This document shows, in pieces, positions 8,998-15,651 of a DNA stretch of 34,124 nucleotides. Within the stretch, counting starts at the first letter, position 1, and the number at the start of each line of letters is the position of its first letter. This DNA comes from CAYRDK01 sp043819345 (GTDB taxonomy: Bacteria; Omnitrophota; Gorgyraeia; Velamenicoccales; Velamenicoccaceae). A model generated the notes under the pieces. That model was not told where the DNA came from and ran no database searches. It saw only the letters and a program-made list of their open reading frames with translations. Both the position numbers and the translations under genes were made by a program. The stretch lies in assembly GCA_043819345.1 (NCBI GenBank), contig JBDREX010000036.1:1-34124 (forward strand), in the 5' to 3' direction.

Positions 8998-9080
8998 GGG
9001 TTTGCGGGTTGAGGGGTTAAGCTGGCTAACCCGCACACTCGAGCACTCGCTAACACGCATTTCCTTGCCGTCATTCTGGG
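8998..9080. repeat. Composite intergenic repeat, copy B (shorter)
   Basis: Same orientation and module order as copy A from GTTTGCGGGTTGA through GGTTAAGCTGGCTAACC and CACACTCGAGCACTCGC to CCGTCATTCTGG, after which it diverges from the GGGACGAAGGACC module. Single-base differences from copy A (for example GAGGGG for GACGGG) show some drift. Confidence 0.75.
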
Positions 9081-9160
9081 GAGGGTGAAACCCGACGAAG
9101 CTTGTCTACGGCTGACCCGCCTGCCGTAACTTGAAAAGAGCCAATATGATTACCTTAAAT

Positions 9161-9195
9161 AAAAAAAAGGCTGTCTTTAAAAAGACAGCCTTTTT
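9161..9195 (-). terminator. Intrinsic terminator of hflK-hflC-pilin
   Basis: Perfect hairpin with arms AAGGCTGTCTTT (9167-9178) and AAAGACAGCCTT (9181-9192), extended by A/T pairs. On the minus strand it is followed by a run of eight T residues (9168-9161). It lies about 20 bp after the pilin stop codon. It could also work on the plus strand, where five T follow. Confidence 0.85.
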
Positions 9196-9214
9196 AGCTA
9201 ATCATTTATTGTAA

Positions 9215-9757
9215 TTACTTTAAATCATCAACGGGAGCCGTAGCAATAGGAGTCGCCTGATATTTCACACAAAGCCGCTTAACTTTTAGGTTTTCATCAA
9301 GGCACATGATGATACAGGCATCCCCTCCTGCATTTAGCCCTTGAGACGCGTAGGTACGATAAGGACAATTTGTTGCATCAAAACGGTTGTCTCCAGACAA
9401 CCAGGCGGAAGTCCCATCGTCCGGGAACTTTTCAAACGTTGTGAAAGACGAATACTGCCCCTCATAATCCCTGATACCCGGGATCTCAACCTTTAACGTA
9501 TCTTCTACCAGCGCCGTATTCGCATCTCCTGGCTCAATCCAATTGGTGTTGCGATAATAAGCCATATTTTCTGAATAATATAACAATTCAGCTTTTCTTA
9601 TAGCATCTAAAACCGGCAACCTTTTAATCATCTTTGTTTTTAAGACCATCCGATTATACCGCGGAATAGCAAAACTGACTAAAATCGCTATAATAATAAC
9701 GACAATACAAATTTCAACAAGCGTAAACCCTCTTAGCCTATTGTGTTTTTCCACCAT
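9215..9757 (-). CDS. Type IV pilin-like prepilin (pseudopilin)
   Basis: Secreted pilin-like subunit of 180 residues for a type IV pilus or type II secretion-like machine. It has a short basic leader, MVEKHNRLRG, followed by FTLVE: the classic prepilin peptidase site with cleavage between Gly10 and Phe11 and Glu at mature position 5. A hydrophobic helix follows to about residue 30. The C-terminal part is soluble, with several aromatic residues and Cys in the second half (CPYRTY, DACIIMC, RLC) that could form disulfides. The start codon overlaps the hflC stop as TAATG, so translation is coupled to hflC, and a strong terminator follows. No pilus assembly gene is in the window. The tight link to hflKC is unusual. 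Confidence 0.88.
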   Translation of the reverse strand: MVEKHNRLRGFTLVEICIVVIIIAILVSFAIPRYNRMVLKTKMIKRLPVLDAIRKAELLYYSENMAYYRNTNWIEPGDANTALVEDTLKVEIPGIRDYEGQYSSFTTFEKFPDDGTSAWLSGDNRFDATNCPYRTYASQGLNAGGDACIIMCLDENLKVKRLCVKYQATPIATAPVDDLK

Positions 9758-10731
9758 TATTCATTAGCCTCCAAGCCTTTCAAATACTTAAAGTAATCTG
9801 TATCTGCGCTCAAAAGAAGAGTTGAGTGGCTATCAATTGTTTTCGGATAAGTCTCCAGAGTCTTCATAAAAGAATAAAACCCCGGATCCTGCGCGTAAGC
9901 CTGTGCGTACACAACAATAGCCTTAGCATCCGCTTTACCCATAACAATCTGTGCCTGCTTATAAGCCTGCGAAGTAATCACCTTCAACTCTTTAGCGACC
10001 TGGCCCTGAATCTCAGCAGATTTACCCTGGCCTTCAGAACGGTATTTTTCAGCAGCACGCTTACGTTCAGCGATCATACGATCATAAACCTTATTACGCA
10101 CGTCTTCCACATAATTAACGCGCTTAATACGCACGTCAATAATATCTATGCCATATTGCGGCGCAAGCTGTTTGGCTTTTTCCAGTATCATGCGCGTCAA
10201 CTGTTGGCGGCCAACATGAATACGTTCAAGCGCTTCATCTGTAACAATCATATCATCACCTTTGTCAGAAGTGTCTTCCAAAATACGATTGGTATTTCTG
10301 ACCGTTTCAACTAAAAGATGGCTCGTTACAGCATCTCGTGTGGCAGAATTAATAATGTCATCCAGACGGCTACGCGCGCCAAATTCATTGCCAACAGATT
10401 CTAAAAACTTTAAAGCATTGCTTATTTTCCATCGGGCCATCGTATCTACCCAAATATATTTTTTATCTTTTGTAGGGATTTGATTCGGATCACCATCCCA
10501 ATCCAGGAGCCTTTTTTCAAAATAATGAGCCTGCTGAATAAAAGGCATCTTAATATGTAAGCCCGCTGCTGTTACCGGAACACCTACGGGTTTACCAAAC
10601 TGAGTAACAACAACCTGCTGTGTCTCACTAACCACATAAAGAAAACCACTCGCAAAAGCCAACAACACTAAAGCCATCAACACAACAACAACACTAATCA
10701 CTTTTTTCAATTTAGCTGTGAGAGCCTGCAT
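9757..10731 (-). CDS. hflC: Membrane protease modulator HflC (SPFH/band 7)
   Basis: Inner-membrane SPFH protein of 324 residues. With HflK it forms the large cage that, in known systems, surrounds and modulates FtsH protease. A single N-terminal membrane helix (about 11-32) is followed by VSETQQVVVTQFGKPVG, the band-7 start, then PTKDKKYIWVDTMARWKI, and a long helical arm rich in Lys/Glu/Ala (ERKRAAEKYRSEGQGKSAEI). The start overlaps the hflK stop as TAATG and the stop overlaps the pilin start the same way. HflC assignment over HflK rests on gene order and the C-terminal DPGFYSFMKTLETY segment, typical of HflC. No FtsH gene is in this window. Confidence 0.93.
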   Translation of the reverse strand: MQALTAKLKKVISVVVVLMALVLLAFASGFLYVVSETQQVVVTQFGKPVGVPVTAAGLHIKMPFIQQAHYFEKRLLDWDGDPNQIPTKDKKYIWVDTMARWKISNALKFLESVGNEFGARSRLDDIINSATRDAVTSHLLVETVRNTNRILEDTSDKGDDMIVTDEALERIHVGRQQLTRMILEKAKQLAPQYGIDIIDVRIKRVNYVEDVRNKVYDRMIAERKRAAEKYRSEGQGKSAEIQGQVAKELKVITSQAYKQAQIVMGKADAKAIVVYAQAYAQDPGFYSFMKTLETYPKTIDSHSTLLLSADTDYFKYLKGLEANE

Positions 10732-11723
10732 TATTTCTGCCCTCCTTTTTCACCAATATTGAGCAGCGGTAAAACCGAATTCTGCTCAGGGTCAATAATA
10801 TACTTTTCTTTAGCCGCCGGTAAAACATTTTGCATTGTTTCCAGATACATTCTCTTTTTGGTAATCTGTGGGGCCTTTTTATACTCACTCAATGTTTCTT
10901 GAAACCTCTCTGCTTCACCCTCAGCGCGATTTACCTTATCTAAGGCGTAACCTTCCGCCTCACGAATCGTTTTTTCTGCTTCACCTCTCGCCTTCGGAAT
11001 AACTTTATTATAAGCCTCCCAGGCCTGGTTGATCATCTTTTCTTTTTCCTGTTTGGCTTCGTTAACTTCATTAAAGGCAGGTTTTACTTTTTCGGGTGGA
11101 TTTACATCTAATAGCTTTACCGTAACGATGTGGACACCCGTTCCATATTCATCTAGGATTCTCTGCATTTCTTCCTGAGCCAAATGGTCTATCTCTTCCC
11201 TTTTAGATGTTAAGACCTCGTCAACGCTATAATCTCCTACAAAACGGCGCATGACAACTTCCGAAATATCCCGGATAGTATCAATGGGATCACGCACGTT
11301 AAATAAAAGCTTAACAGGATCTTTAATTTTCATCTGTACAATCCAGCGCACATCTAAAATGTTCAAATCACCCGTCAGCATGAGAGACTCTTCCAGATGT
11401 TCCTGCGAATAATTTCTTCCTGAACTGGAGCGCCTGACAGACATACCGAACTCTTCTTTAAAGATTTTTTTGACCTTAATAGGAGAAACTTTTTCTATGC
11501 CAAAGGGCAACTTAACATGAAGGCCCGGGGAACTCAAACGCTCATATTTACCAAACCTCTGAAGAACACCAACCTCATCAGGGCCAATAGAAAAAACCAT
11601 ACTTTTTAACGTAACGATAACAAAAAGCACTAAAACCCATGGCAAAAAAATCATATAATCAGGCATCTTTTTTTTACCGATATCAATAATGTCTTCGGGC
11701 TTACGAATATCATCCCAATTCAT
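10731..11723 (-). CDS. hflK: Membrane protease modulator HflK (SPFH/band 7)
   Basis: SPFH partner of HflC, 330 residues from the chosen start. One membrane helix at about 22-45, then GPDEVGVLQRFGKYERLSSPGLHVKLPF, the band-7 core; SYDVDEV-like VGDYSVDEVLTSKREEI in the middle; helical arm with KARGEAEKTIREAEGYA. It lacks the Gly-rich N-terminal stretch common in enterobacterial HflK. An ATG at 11744 would add 7 residues, but ATG at 11723 has GGAGG seven bases upstream, so that start is chosen. It heads the hflK-hflC-pilin unit, with promoter at 11857-11884 and a leader of about 125 nt. Confidence 0.92.
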   Translation of the reverse strand: MNWDDIRKPEDIIDIGKKKMPDYMIFLPWVLVLFVIVTLKSMVFSIGPDEVGVLQRFGKYERLSSPGLHVKLPFGIEKVSPIKVKKIFKEEFGMSVRRSSSGRNYSQEHLEESLMLTGDLNILDVRWIVQMKIKDPVKLLFNVRDPIDTIRDISEVVMRRFVGDYSVDEVLTSKREEIDHLAQEEMQRILDEYGTGVHIVTVKLLDVNPPEKVKPAFNEVNEAKQEKEKMINQAWEAYNKVIPKARGEAEKTIREAEGYALDKVNRAEGEAERFQETLSEYKKAPQITKKRMYLETMQNVLPAAKEKYIIDPEQNSVLPLLNIGEKGGQK

Positions 11724-11856
11724 TCTTACCTCCTTCTCTCTCAATCACGAATATAACTTCTAAAAAATAAACCTATTCTCGTTATTTTTCAAAGCGGAAT
11801 TTAATCAGATACACAACGGTGAGTTAAACAAATGAATTTTAACAGCGCACTACTTC

Positions 11857-11884
11857 AGTATATTTATAATACGAGCGCTGTCAA
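11857..11884 (-). promoter_or_regulatory. Sigma70-type promoter of hflK-hflC-pilin
   Basis: On the minus strand TTGACA (11884-11879), a perfect -35, is followed after 16 bp by TATACT (11862-11857). Transcription would start near 11850. The -35 box lies only 21 bp from repeat copy 2, which separates this promoter from the upstream operon. Confidence 0.75.
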
Positions 11885-11905
11885 GGCATATCGGGCCAAA
11901 CTTTC

Positions 11906-11988
11906 CAAATGACGCATTTGAGGTCTGGCTTCTCCCGCACCATAAAGAATCTAACGGGATCCCGCAAAACGGGAAAATGTGTCATTTG
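11906..11988 (-). repeat. 83-bp structured element, copy 2 (operon-end REP/MITE-like)
   Basis: Identical to copies 1 and 3. It starts 8 bp after the stop codon of the His-rich membrane protein gene and ends 21 bp before the hflK -35 box, so it sits exactly between two minus-strand transcription units. Flanks TTTC and GAAA happen to extend the terminal pairing by four bases here; this is not so in the other copies. Confidence 0.9.
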
Positions 11989-11996
11989 GAAATAAA

Positions 11997-12638
11997 TCAG
12001 TGCTCACAAACACAAGCCTTGCCTCTTTGGCGCGAATCCCGGACAAATAAAAGAGGAAAAACAATATCACTAAAACAACATGGCAGCCATACAGCAAGAA
12101 ATAAAAACAAAAAAGTTCCCGCGTACAAATACCAGGTAAAACCAACGCCCAGAGCCATAATGATATGAAACAACGAAGCCCATGTACTCAATAAAACGTG
12201 GCCGCTATGGGGAATTTTTGTAGTGGGTTTCCAATAAGCGATAATCACGCCCAGAATAGCTAAAGGATTTACCAGCCACCACTCTTCAATAAAACCAATA
12301 TGCGCATGCCTATTGGGCATTTTCAGGAGCGCTTCACCTATATAAGGTATAACGGAATCACTTAACGTCGCTATGCCAACAGAACCAAAAAACCCGATTA
12401 GCAGCACGTACCAAAAACTACACCGGCTCTCTACACATTTAGTCTGGTGAAGCTTATACATAGAAGCCGTCACAAGAGCACTTAAAAAAACATGGAGGGG
12501 ATGTAAAACATAAAAAACATTAAAAGCAGTGTCGTATGGCAGGCGTTGAAAGAAAAACATGACGACAATACCAGTGGCCGCGCCAAAGATTGTAAACGGC
12601 GCGTGGCACCTTAATTCACAAAGAATCTGTTTAAGCAT
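11997..12638 (-). CDS. His-rich polytopic membrane protein of a cobalt/nickel uptake cluster
   Basis: I do not recognise a named family. 213 residues with about six hydrophobic segments. Ten His residues are concentrated at membrane boundaries: LHPLHVF (46, 49), RHAHIGFIEEWW (111, 113 with Glu118-119), KIPHSGH (144, 147) and His158; the tail reads CVCEH. Such His/Cys placement suggests metal binding, and the gene follows cbiM and a PDGLE gene on the same strand, so a role in Co/Ni (or other divalent metal) handling is a reasonable inference. ATG at 12638 has GAAGAGAG upstream. Repeat copy 2 begins 8 bp past the stop. It could equally be an unrelated membrane protein. Confidence 0.7.
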   Translation of the reverse strand: MLKQILCELRCHAPFTIFGAATGIVVMFFFQRLPYDTAFNVFYVLHPLHVFLSALVTASMYKLHQTKCVESRCSFWYVLLIGFFGSVGIATLSDSVIPYIGEALLKMPNRHAHIGFIEEWWLVNPLAILGVIIAYWKPTTKIPHSGHVLLSTWASLFHIIMALGVGFTWYLYAGTFLFLFLAVWLPCCFSDIVFPLLFVRDSRQRGKACVCEH

Positions 12639-12736
12639 AGGCTCTCTTCTTTTTGGTTTTCATATTATTTCTTTCTATTATAGCAAAACAATAGAATTCC
12701 AAAAAGCTTTTCGCCAAAAAATTTTCTATCGCCATG

Positions 12737-13042
12737 CTACGCTGTTTTTGGAAATTTTTTTGGCCTTTTCAGCAAAAAAGCAACTACATACCCAAAACCA
12801 AACACAACCAATGTTCCAAAAACACCCGCCACAGCCGTCGCTATCTTTTCACTTTTCACGCCTGGCCAAGCATAATCAGCAACCGGTGCCGACATCAAAG
12901 GCTGGCCTTCCCCTAGCGCAAGAAATCCTTTATGTTCAGCAATACTTTCCAGCCCATCCGGCCAAGAAGAAGCAAACATAGATAATATACCGCCAAAAAT
13001 AAGAGCTATACACAATCCGATCATAATCTCTTTTTTATTCAT
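12737..13042 (-). CDS. PDGLE-domain protein (CbiN/NikN-like metal transport component)
   Basis: Small membrane protein of 101 residues with two membrane helices (about 7-24 and 68-90) and the motif SSWPDGLESIAEHKGF (25-40), the hallmark of PDGLE domains that replace or join CbiN/NikN next to CbiM in Co/Ni ECF transporters. Known partner: the CbiM/NikM substrate-binding membrane subunit, whose gene is directly upstream. The spacer to cbiM (13043-13215) is filled by a repeat element, probably inserted within the operon. ATG at 13042 has GGGAGTGG upstream. No ATPase or EcfT gene is in the window. Confidence 0.85.
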   Translation of the reverse strand: MNKKEIMIGLCIALIFGGILSMFASSWPDGLESIAEHKGFLALGEGQPLMSAPVADYAWPGVKSEKIATAVAGVFGTLVVFGFGYVVAFLLKRPKKFPKTA

Positions 13043-13079
13043 TACGCCACTCCCTATATATTATTTTGCTTTTAAAGTT

Positions 13080-13200
13080 GTTAGATTCTTCGGTCCTTCG
13101 TCCCTCAGAATGACGGCGGAGAATGCAGGTTAGCGAGTGCTCGAGTGTGCGGGTTAGCCAGCTTAACCCGTCAACCCGCAAACTCGTTTTGCTTTTACTT
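13080..13200. repeat. Composite intergenic repeat, copy C (inverted)
   Basis: Reverse-complement relative to copies A and B: begins AGATTCTTCGGTCCTTCG, continues through CCCTCAGAATGACGGCGG, GCGAGTGCTCGAGTGTG and GGTTAGCCAGCTTAACC, and ends with GTCAACCCGCAAACTCG then TTTTGCTTTTACTTTGAC. It sits between cbiM and the PDGLE gene, filling nearly the whole 173-bp spacer of what should be one operon. Confidence 0.8.
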
Positions 13201-13215
13201 TGACTCTTTAACACT

Positions 13216-13848
13216 CTAAATTTTTGACGCTATTAAATCCGGCCGAACCTTTCTTATGTATCCTATAGCCAAACACGTAATAACTGCCTCCCCTATGCCT
13301 ATCAATGCGTGCATTCCAACCATAGCCGGAAAAACGACCCGCAGCGGCGCAACACCTGAAAAAAATAATTCCAAAGCACATGCAGCTGATGCCAAAACAA
13401 CCGAACTCCAGGCCGCAACTGCTGTAGCAATCATTAATCCAGATTTATTTTTTATTAAACGGCGCATTATTCTATAAATAAAATAGCCACCTACCGCGCC
13501 TACAAATGACATGTTTAAGATATTGGCACCCAAAGCTGTTATGCCGCCATCCTGAAAAATAAAACATTGGGCTATTAAAACAACCGCGATTACAACCGCA
13601 CCCGCATATGGGCCAAGGAGAATGGCTGCTAAAACTCCACCTAATAGATGCCCGCTTGTCCCACCAATGACAGGAAAATTAAGCATTTGCGCGGCAAAAA
13701 TAAAAGCAGACATGACCCCCATCAATGGCACCATTCTTTCTTTCAGTATTTCCTGTGTACGCCTCAAAGATACCCCTAAGCCGCCAATAGTAATAAACCA
13801 CGCCGGAATCCATGTACTAGGTGCCAAAAAACCATCTGGTATGTGCAT
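13216..13848 (-). CDS. cbiM: Cobalt/nickel ECF transporter substrate-binding subunit CbiM/NikM
   Basis: Integral membrane S-component, 210 residues. The extreme N-terminus is MHIPDGFL, whose His2 and first residues coordinate the metal in the family; FPVIGGTSGHLLGG (58-71, His67) and CFIFQDGGITALGANILNM are also diagnostic. ATG at 13848 has AGGAG upstream, and no extension is possible because the free N-terminus is functional. Co versus Ni cannot be decided. The operon continues with PDGLE and a His-rich membrane gene, but the energising EcfT (CbiQ) and EcfA (CbiO) subunits are absent here. No cobalamin riboswitch is visible in the 113-bp upstream spacer. Confidence 0.93.
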   Translation of the reverse strand: MHIPDGFLAPSTWIPAWFITIGGLGVSLRRTQEILKERMVPLMGVMSAFIFAAQMLNFPVIGGTSGHLLGGVLAAILLGPYAGAVVIAVVLIAQCFIFQDGGITALGANILNMSFVGAVGGYFIYRIMRRLIKNKSGLMIATAVAAWSSVVLASAACALELFFSGVAPLRVVFPAMVGMHALIGIGEAVITCLAIGYIRKVRPDLIASKI

Positions 13849-13961
13849 ATTCGCTCCTATTCTTATCAGAAAACAGTTAACAGGAAACAGTTAAAAACTT
13901 AAAAAATCTAATTCCCTTTTATTCTTCTGAATGCTATACACCACTATCTGTCATCTGAATG

Positions 13962-15323
13962 TTAAAAATCAACCTGCGCTCTCATGCCAAACACGGCAAT
14001 ACCGTCAGTATCATCAGCAACATCTTTCCCAAAAGGATTCCAGATATATTGAAAATCCGGGCTTAAACGCAGGTGATCATTAATAAAAAAGCTGTAGTAT
14101 GTTTCCAGGTGGCCTTCCGCTTTCGCCCGGCGCGAACTATCGGCCTTTTTATAATCGATAGACGGAACAACCTGCCCAATGGCAAAACCAAAAACATCTT
14201 TATCTCGGCGCTTAAACGGCCCTTCTATCTGAAAACCGGCACTCCAGGACTGCCCAACAGAATAATTAGAATCATCAGATGCTGTCACGGCAGGATTATA
14301 GACTCTTGGATCCTCCCAACCATAACGGCCAAACAACATAATGGTATCACTAACTTTCTGATCTATACTCATGCTCACACCAAAAGTGGCTTCTTTTGTC
14401 TTAGACGTATCGCTCCATTTCGTGTGAGGCGCGTTATTATACCAACCTAAAAGGCGATAATTACCCTCCTGGCCAAAAAACTTTGTTTTAAAAGTCACCT
14501 CGCCCATATTACAGAAGCTATCACCCAATTCTTCCCAGTCAGCATCCGCGTCGAAAACACCAACATTAAATTCCACCCAATCATCACGCAAAAGAGCCAT
14601 TCGGACACCAGCCGTATTGTCGGGAAAATCTATCGCAGGGTTATTACGAAAAATCCTGCCTAAAAATTGTGTCGTTTCATCATTGGCAACTTCGTTATTA
14701 TCAAAATAAACGGTCGGATCCAACTTACCAAATGTTACAAGCATCATCTTATTCTTAAACAAACTTTGTTCATACCAGGCTTCCGTTAATCTGACATTAT
14801 TATCGTTATCCGCGTCACGGTTTACATTGCTAAAAACGATAAGCTCATCTTCAAGCCCATCACCCTGTCCAGATTCCAAATGGATAAAGGCTCGGCCATT
14901 AATATTGTTAAACTCTTTTTCAATAGTAATATCTTCTGAAAAAGAGACATCACTTCTATCGCTTTTAACCGTTTGGGTCCCATTAGCATTATTCGTCCCC
15001 TGAACAATCATCGTTGCACCCGCGCCAATTCTAAAACCATCCCCCACAAAAGTCGCCGTACCCATCTGACGGTGCAATTGCGGGTCTAATTCCTTAATCT
15101 TGGCTTCATAAGCATCAAGTTTTTCCTGTTGTTGCGCGATACATGTTTTTTGATCAAGGATACACTGCTGATGTTCAACAAGTTTACTCTCCAGGGTTGC
15201 TACCCTATCTTCCAAGCTCTTTAATTTTTCAAGTATTTGTGCATTATCATCAGCGAACAAAGATGGTGCCATAGTAAAAAGAAAAACGAATGAAAATATA
15301 AACCCTGTTTTCATCCTGCGCAT
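13962..15323 (-). CDS. Outer-membrane porin, OprB-like, with N-terminal coiled coil
   Basis: Predicted outer-membrane beta-barrel of 453 residues. Signal peptide MRRMKTGFIFSFVFLF... ends near SLFA/DDNAQ. Mature residues to about 70 form a charged heptad region (EKLKSLEDRVATLESKL and EKLDAYEAKIKEL) with two Cys, likely a periplasmic trimeric stalk. The rest alternates polar and hydrophobic strands and ends in FGMRAQVDF, a C-terminal Phe typical of barrel insertion. Blocks such as RLTEAWYEQSLF...VTFGKLDPTVYFDNNEVAND resemble carbohydrate-selective OprB porins. The frame opens at a TTG (15335) that overlaps the ribosome site; ATG at 15323 with GGAGG five bases upstream is chosen. Substrate is unknown: proximity to cbiM might mean metals, while the family suggests sugars. 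Confidence 0.85.
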   Translation of the reverse strand: MRRMKTGFIFSFVFLFTMAPSLFADDNAQILEKLKSLEDRVATLESKLVEHQQCILDQKTCIAQQQEKLDAYEAKIKELDPQLHRQMGTATFVGDGFRIGAGATMIVQGTNNANGTQTVKSDRSDVSFSEDITIEKEFNNINGRAFIHLESGQGDGLEDELIVFSNVNRDADNDNNVRLTEAWYEQSLFKNKMMLVTFGKLDPTVYFDNNEVANDETTQFLGRIFRNNPAIDFPDNTAGVRMALLRDDWVEFNVGVFDADADWEELGDSFCNMGEVTFKTKFFGQEGNYRLLGWYNNAPHTKWSDTSKTKEATFGVSMSIDQKVSDTIMLFGRYGWEDPRVYNPAVTASDDSNYSVGQSWSAGFQIEGPFKRRDKDVFGFAIGQVVPSIDYKKADSSRRAKAEGHLETYYSFFINDHLRLSPDFQYIWNPFGKDVADDTDGIAVFGMRAQVDF

Positions 15324-15344
15324 ACATACCTCCAATTTTATAGT

Positions 15345-15480
15345 GTCAAAGAGTCAAAGCAAAACGAGTTTGCGGGTTGACGGGTTTTCGGGTTGACGGG
15401 TAAAAACAAAAAACACCAGTTACCAGTTACCAGTCACCAAACGCCAGAGAACAGAAAACAGAAACAGAAAAATAAAAAGA
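15345..15480. repeat. GTTTGCGGGTTGACGG-family repeat, copy D, with CCAGTTA and ACAG words
   Basis: This region and copy 3 of the 83-bp element fill the 321-bp spacer 15324-15644. It starts with GTCAAAGCAAAACGAG, contains two GGGTTGACGGGT units, then TAAAAACAAAAAACACCAGT shared almost exactly with 8700-8720, a short TTACCAG tandem, and a run of GAGAACAGAAAACAG words like 8735-8780. So the segment after the 16-bp array at 8700 and this one are copies of a larger composite. 15481-15568 is A/T-rich with nothing recognisable. Confidence 0.75.
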
Positions 15481-15568
15481 TCAAAAAGGATTGAATGATC
15501 ATGTTCTAATTGTGTTACGATTTTTAAAAAGATAACACACAAAAATTGAGCTGTCAATAAAAATAACT

Positions 15569-15651
15569 CAAATGACGCATTTGAGGTCTGGCTTCTCCCG
15601 CACCATAAAGAATCTAACGGGATCCCGCAAAACGGGAAAATGTGTCATTTG
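15569..15651 (-). repeat. 83-bp structured element, copy 3 (supplies a stop codon)
   Basis: Identical to copies 1 and 2. Its right end overlaps the end of the alpha/beta hydrolase gene by 7 bp: the final lysine codon AAA lies entirely inside the element, the preceding CCC reaches its edge, and the TGA stop (15647-15645) comes from CAAATGACAC of the element. The insertion has therefore redefined the C-terminus of that protein. Confidence 0.9.

Larger units (their letters stand above)
8520..9214. other. 695-bp repeat-rich intergenic region
   Basis: No credible gene. From left to right it holds the treZ promoter, a 16-bp tandem array, a purine-rich run of CAGA/ACAG words (8705-8780), two copies of a composite repeat (8780-8917 and 8998-9080), a short CTACC-TCC-GGTAG hairpin near 8930-8945 flanked by a repeated GAATCTAAAAACAGATCC, and the pilin terminator at 9161-9195. 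An open frame through 8640-8888 is made only of repeat translation. Confidence 0.8.

Noticed and set aside
13849..13961. Cobalamin or NiCo riboswitch ahead of cbiM
   Set aside because: The 113-bp spacer is A/T-rich with short ACAGTTA repeats; no conserved B12-box or NiCo helices seen.
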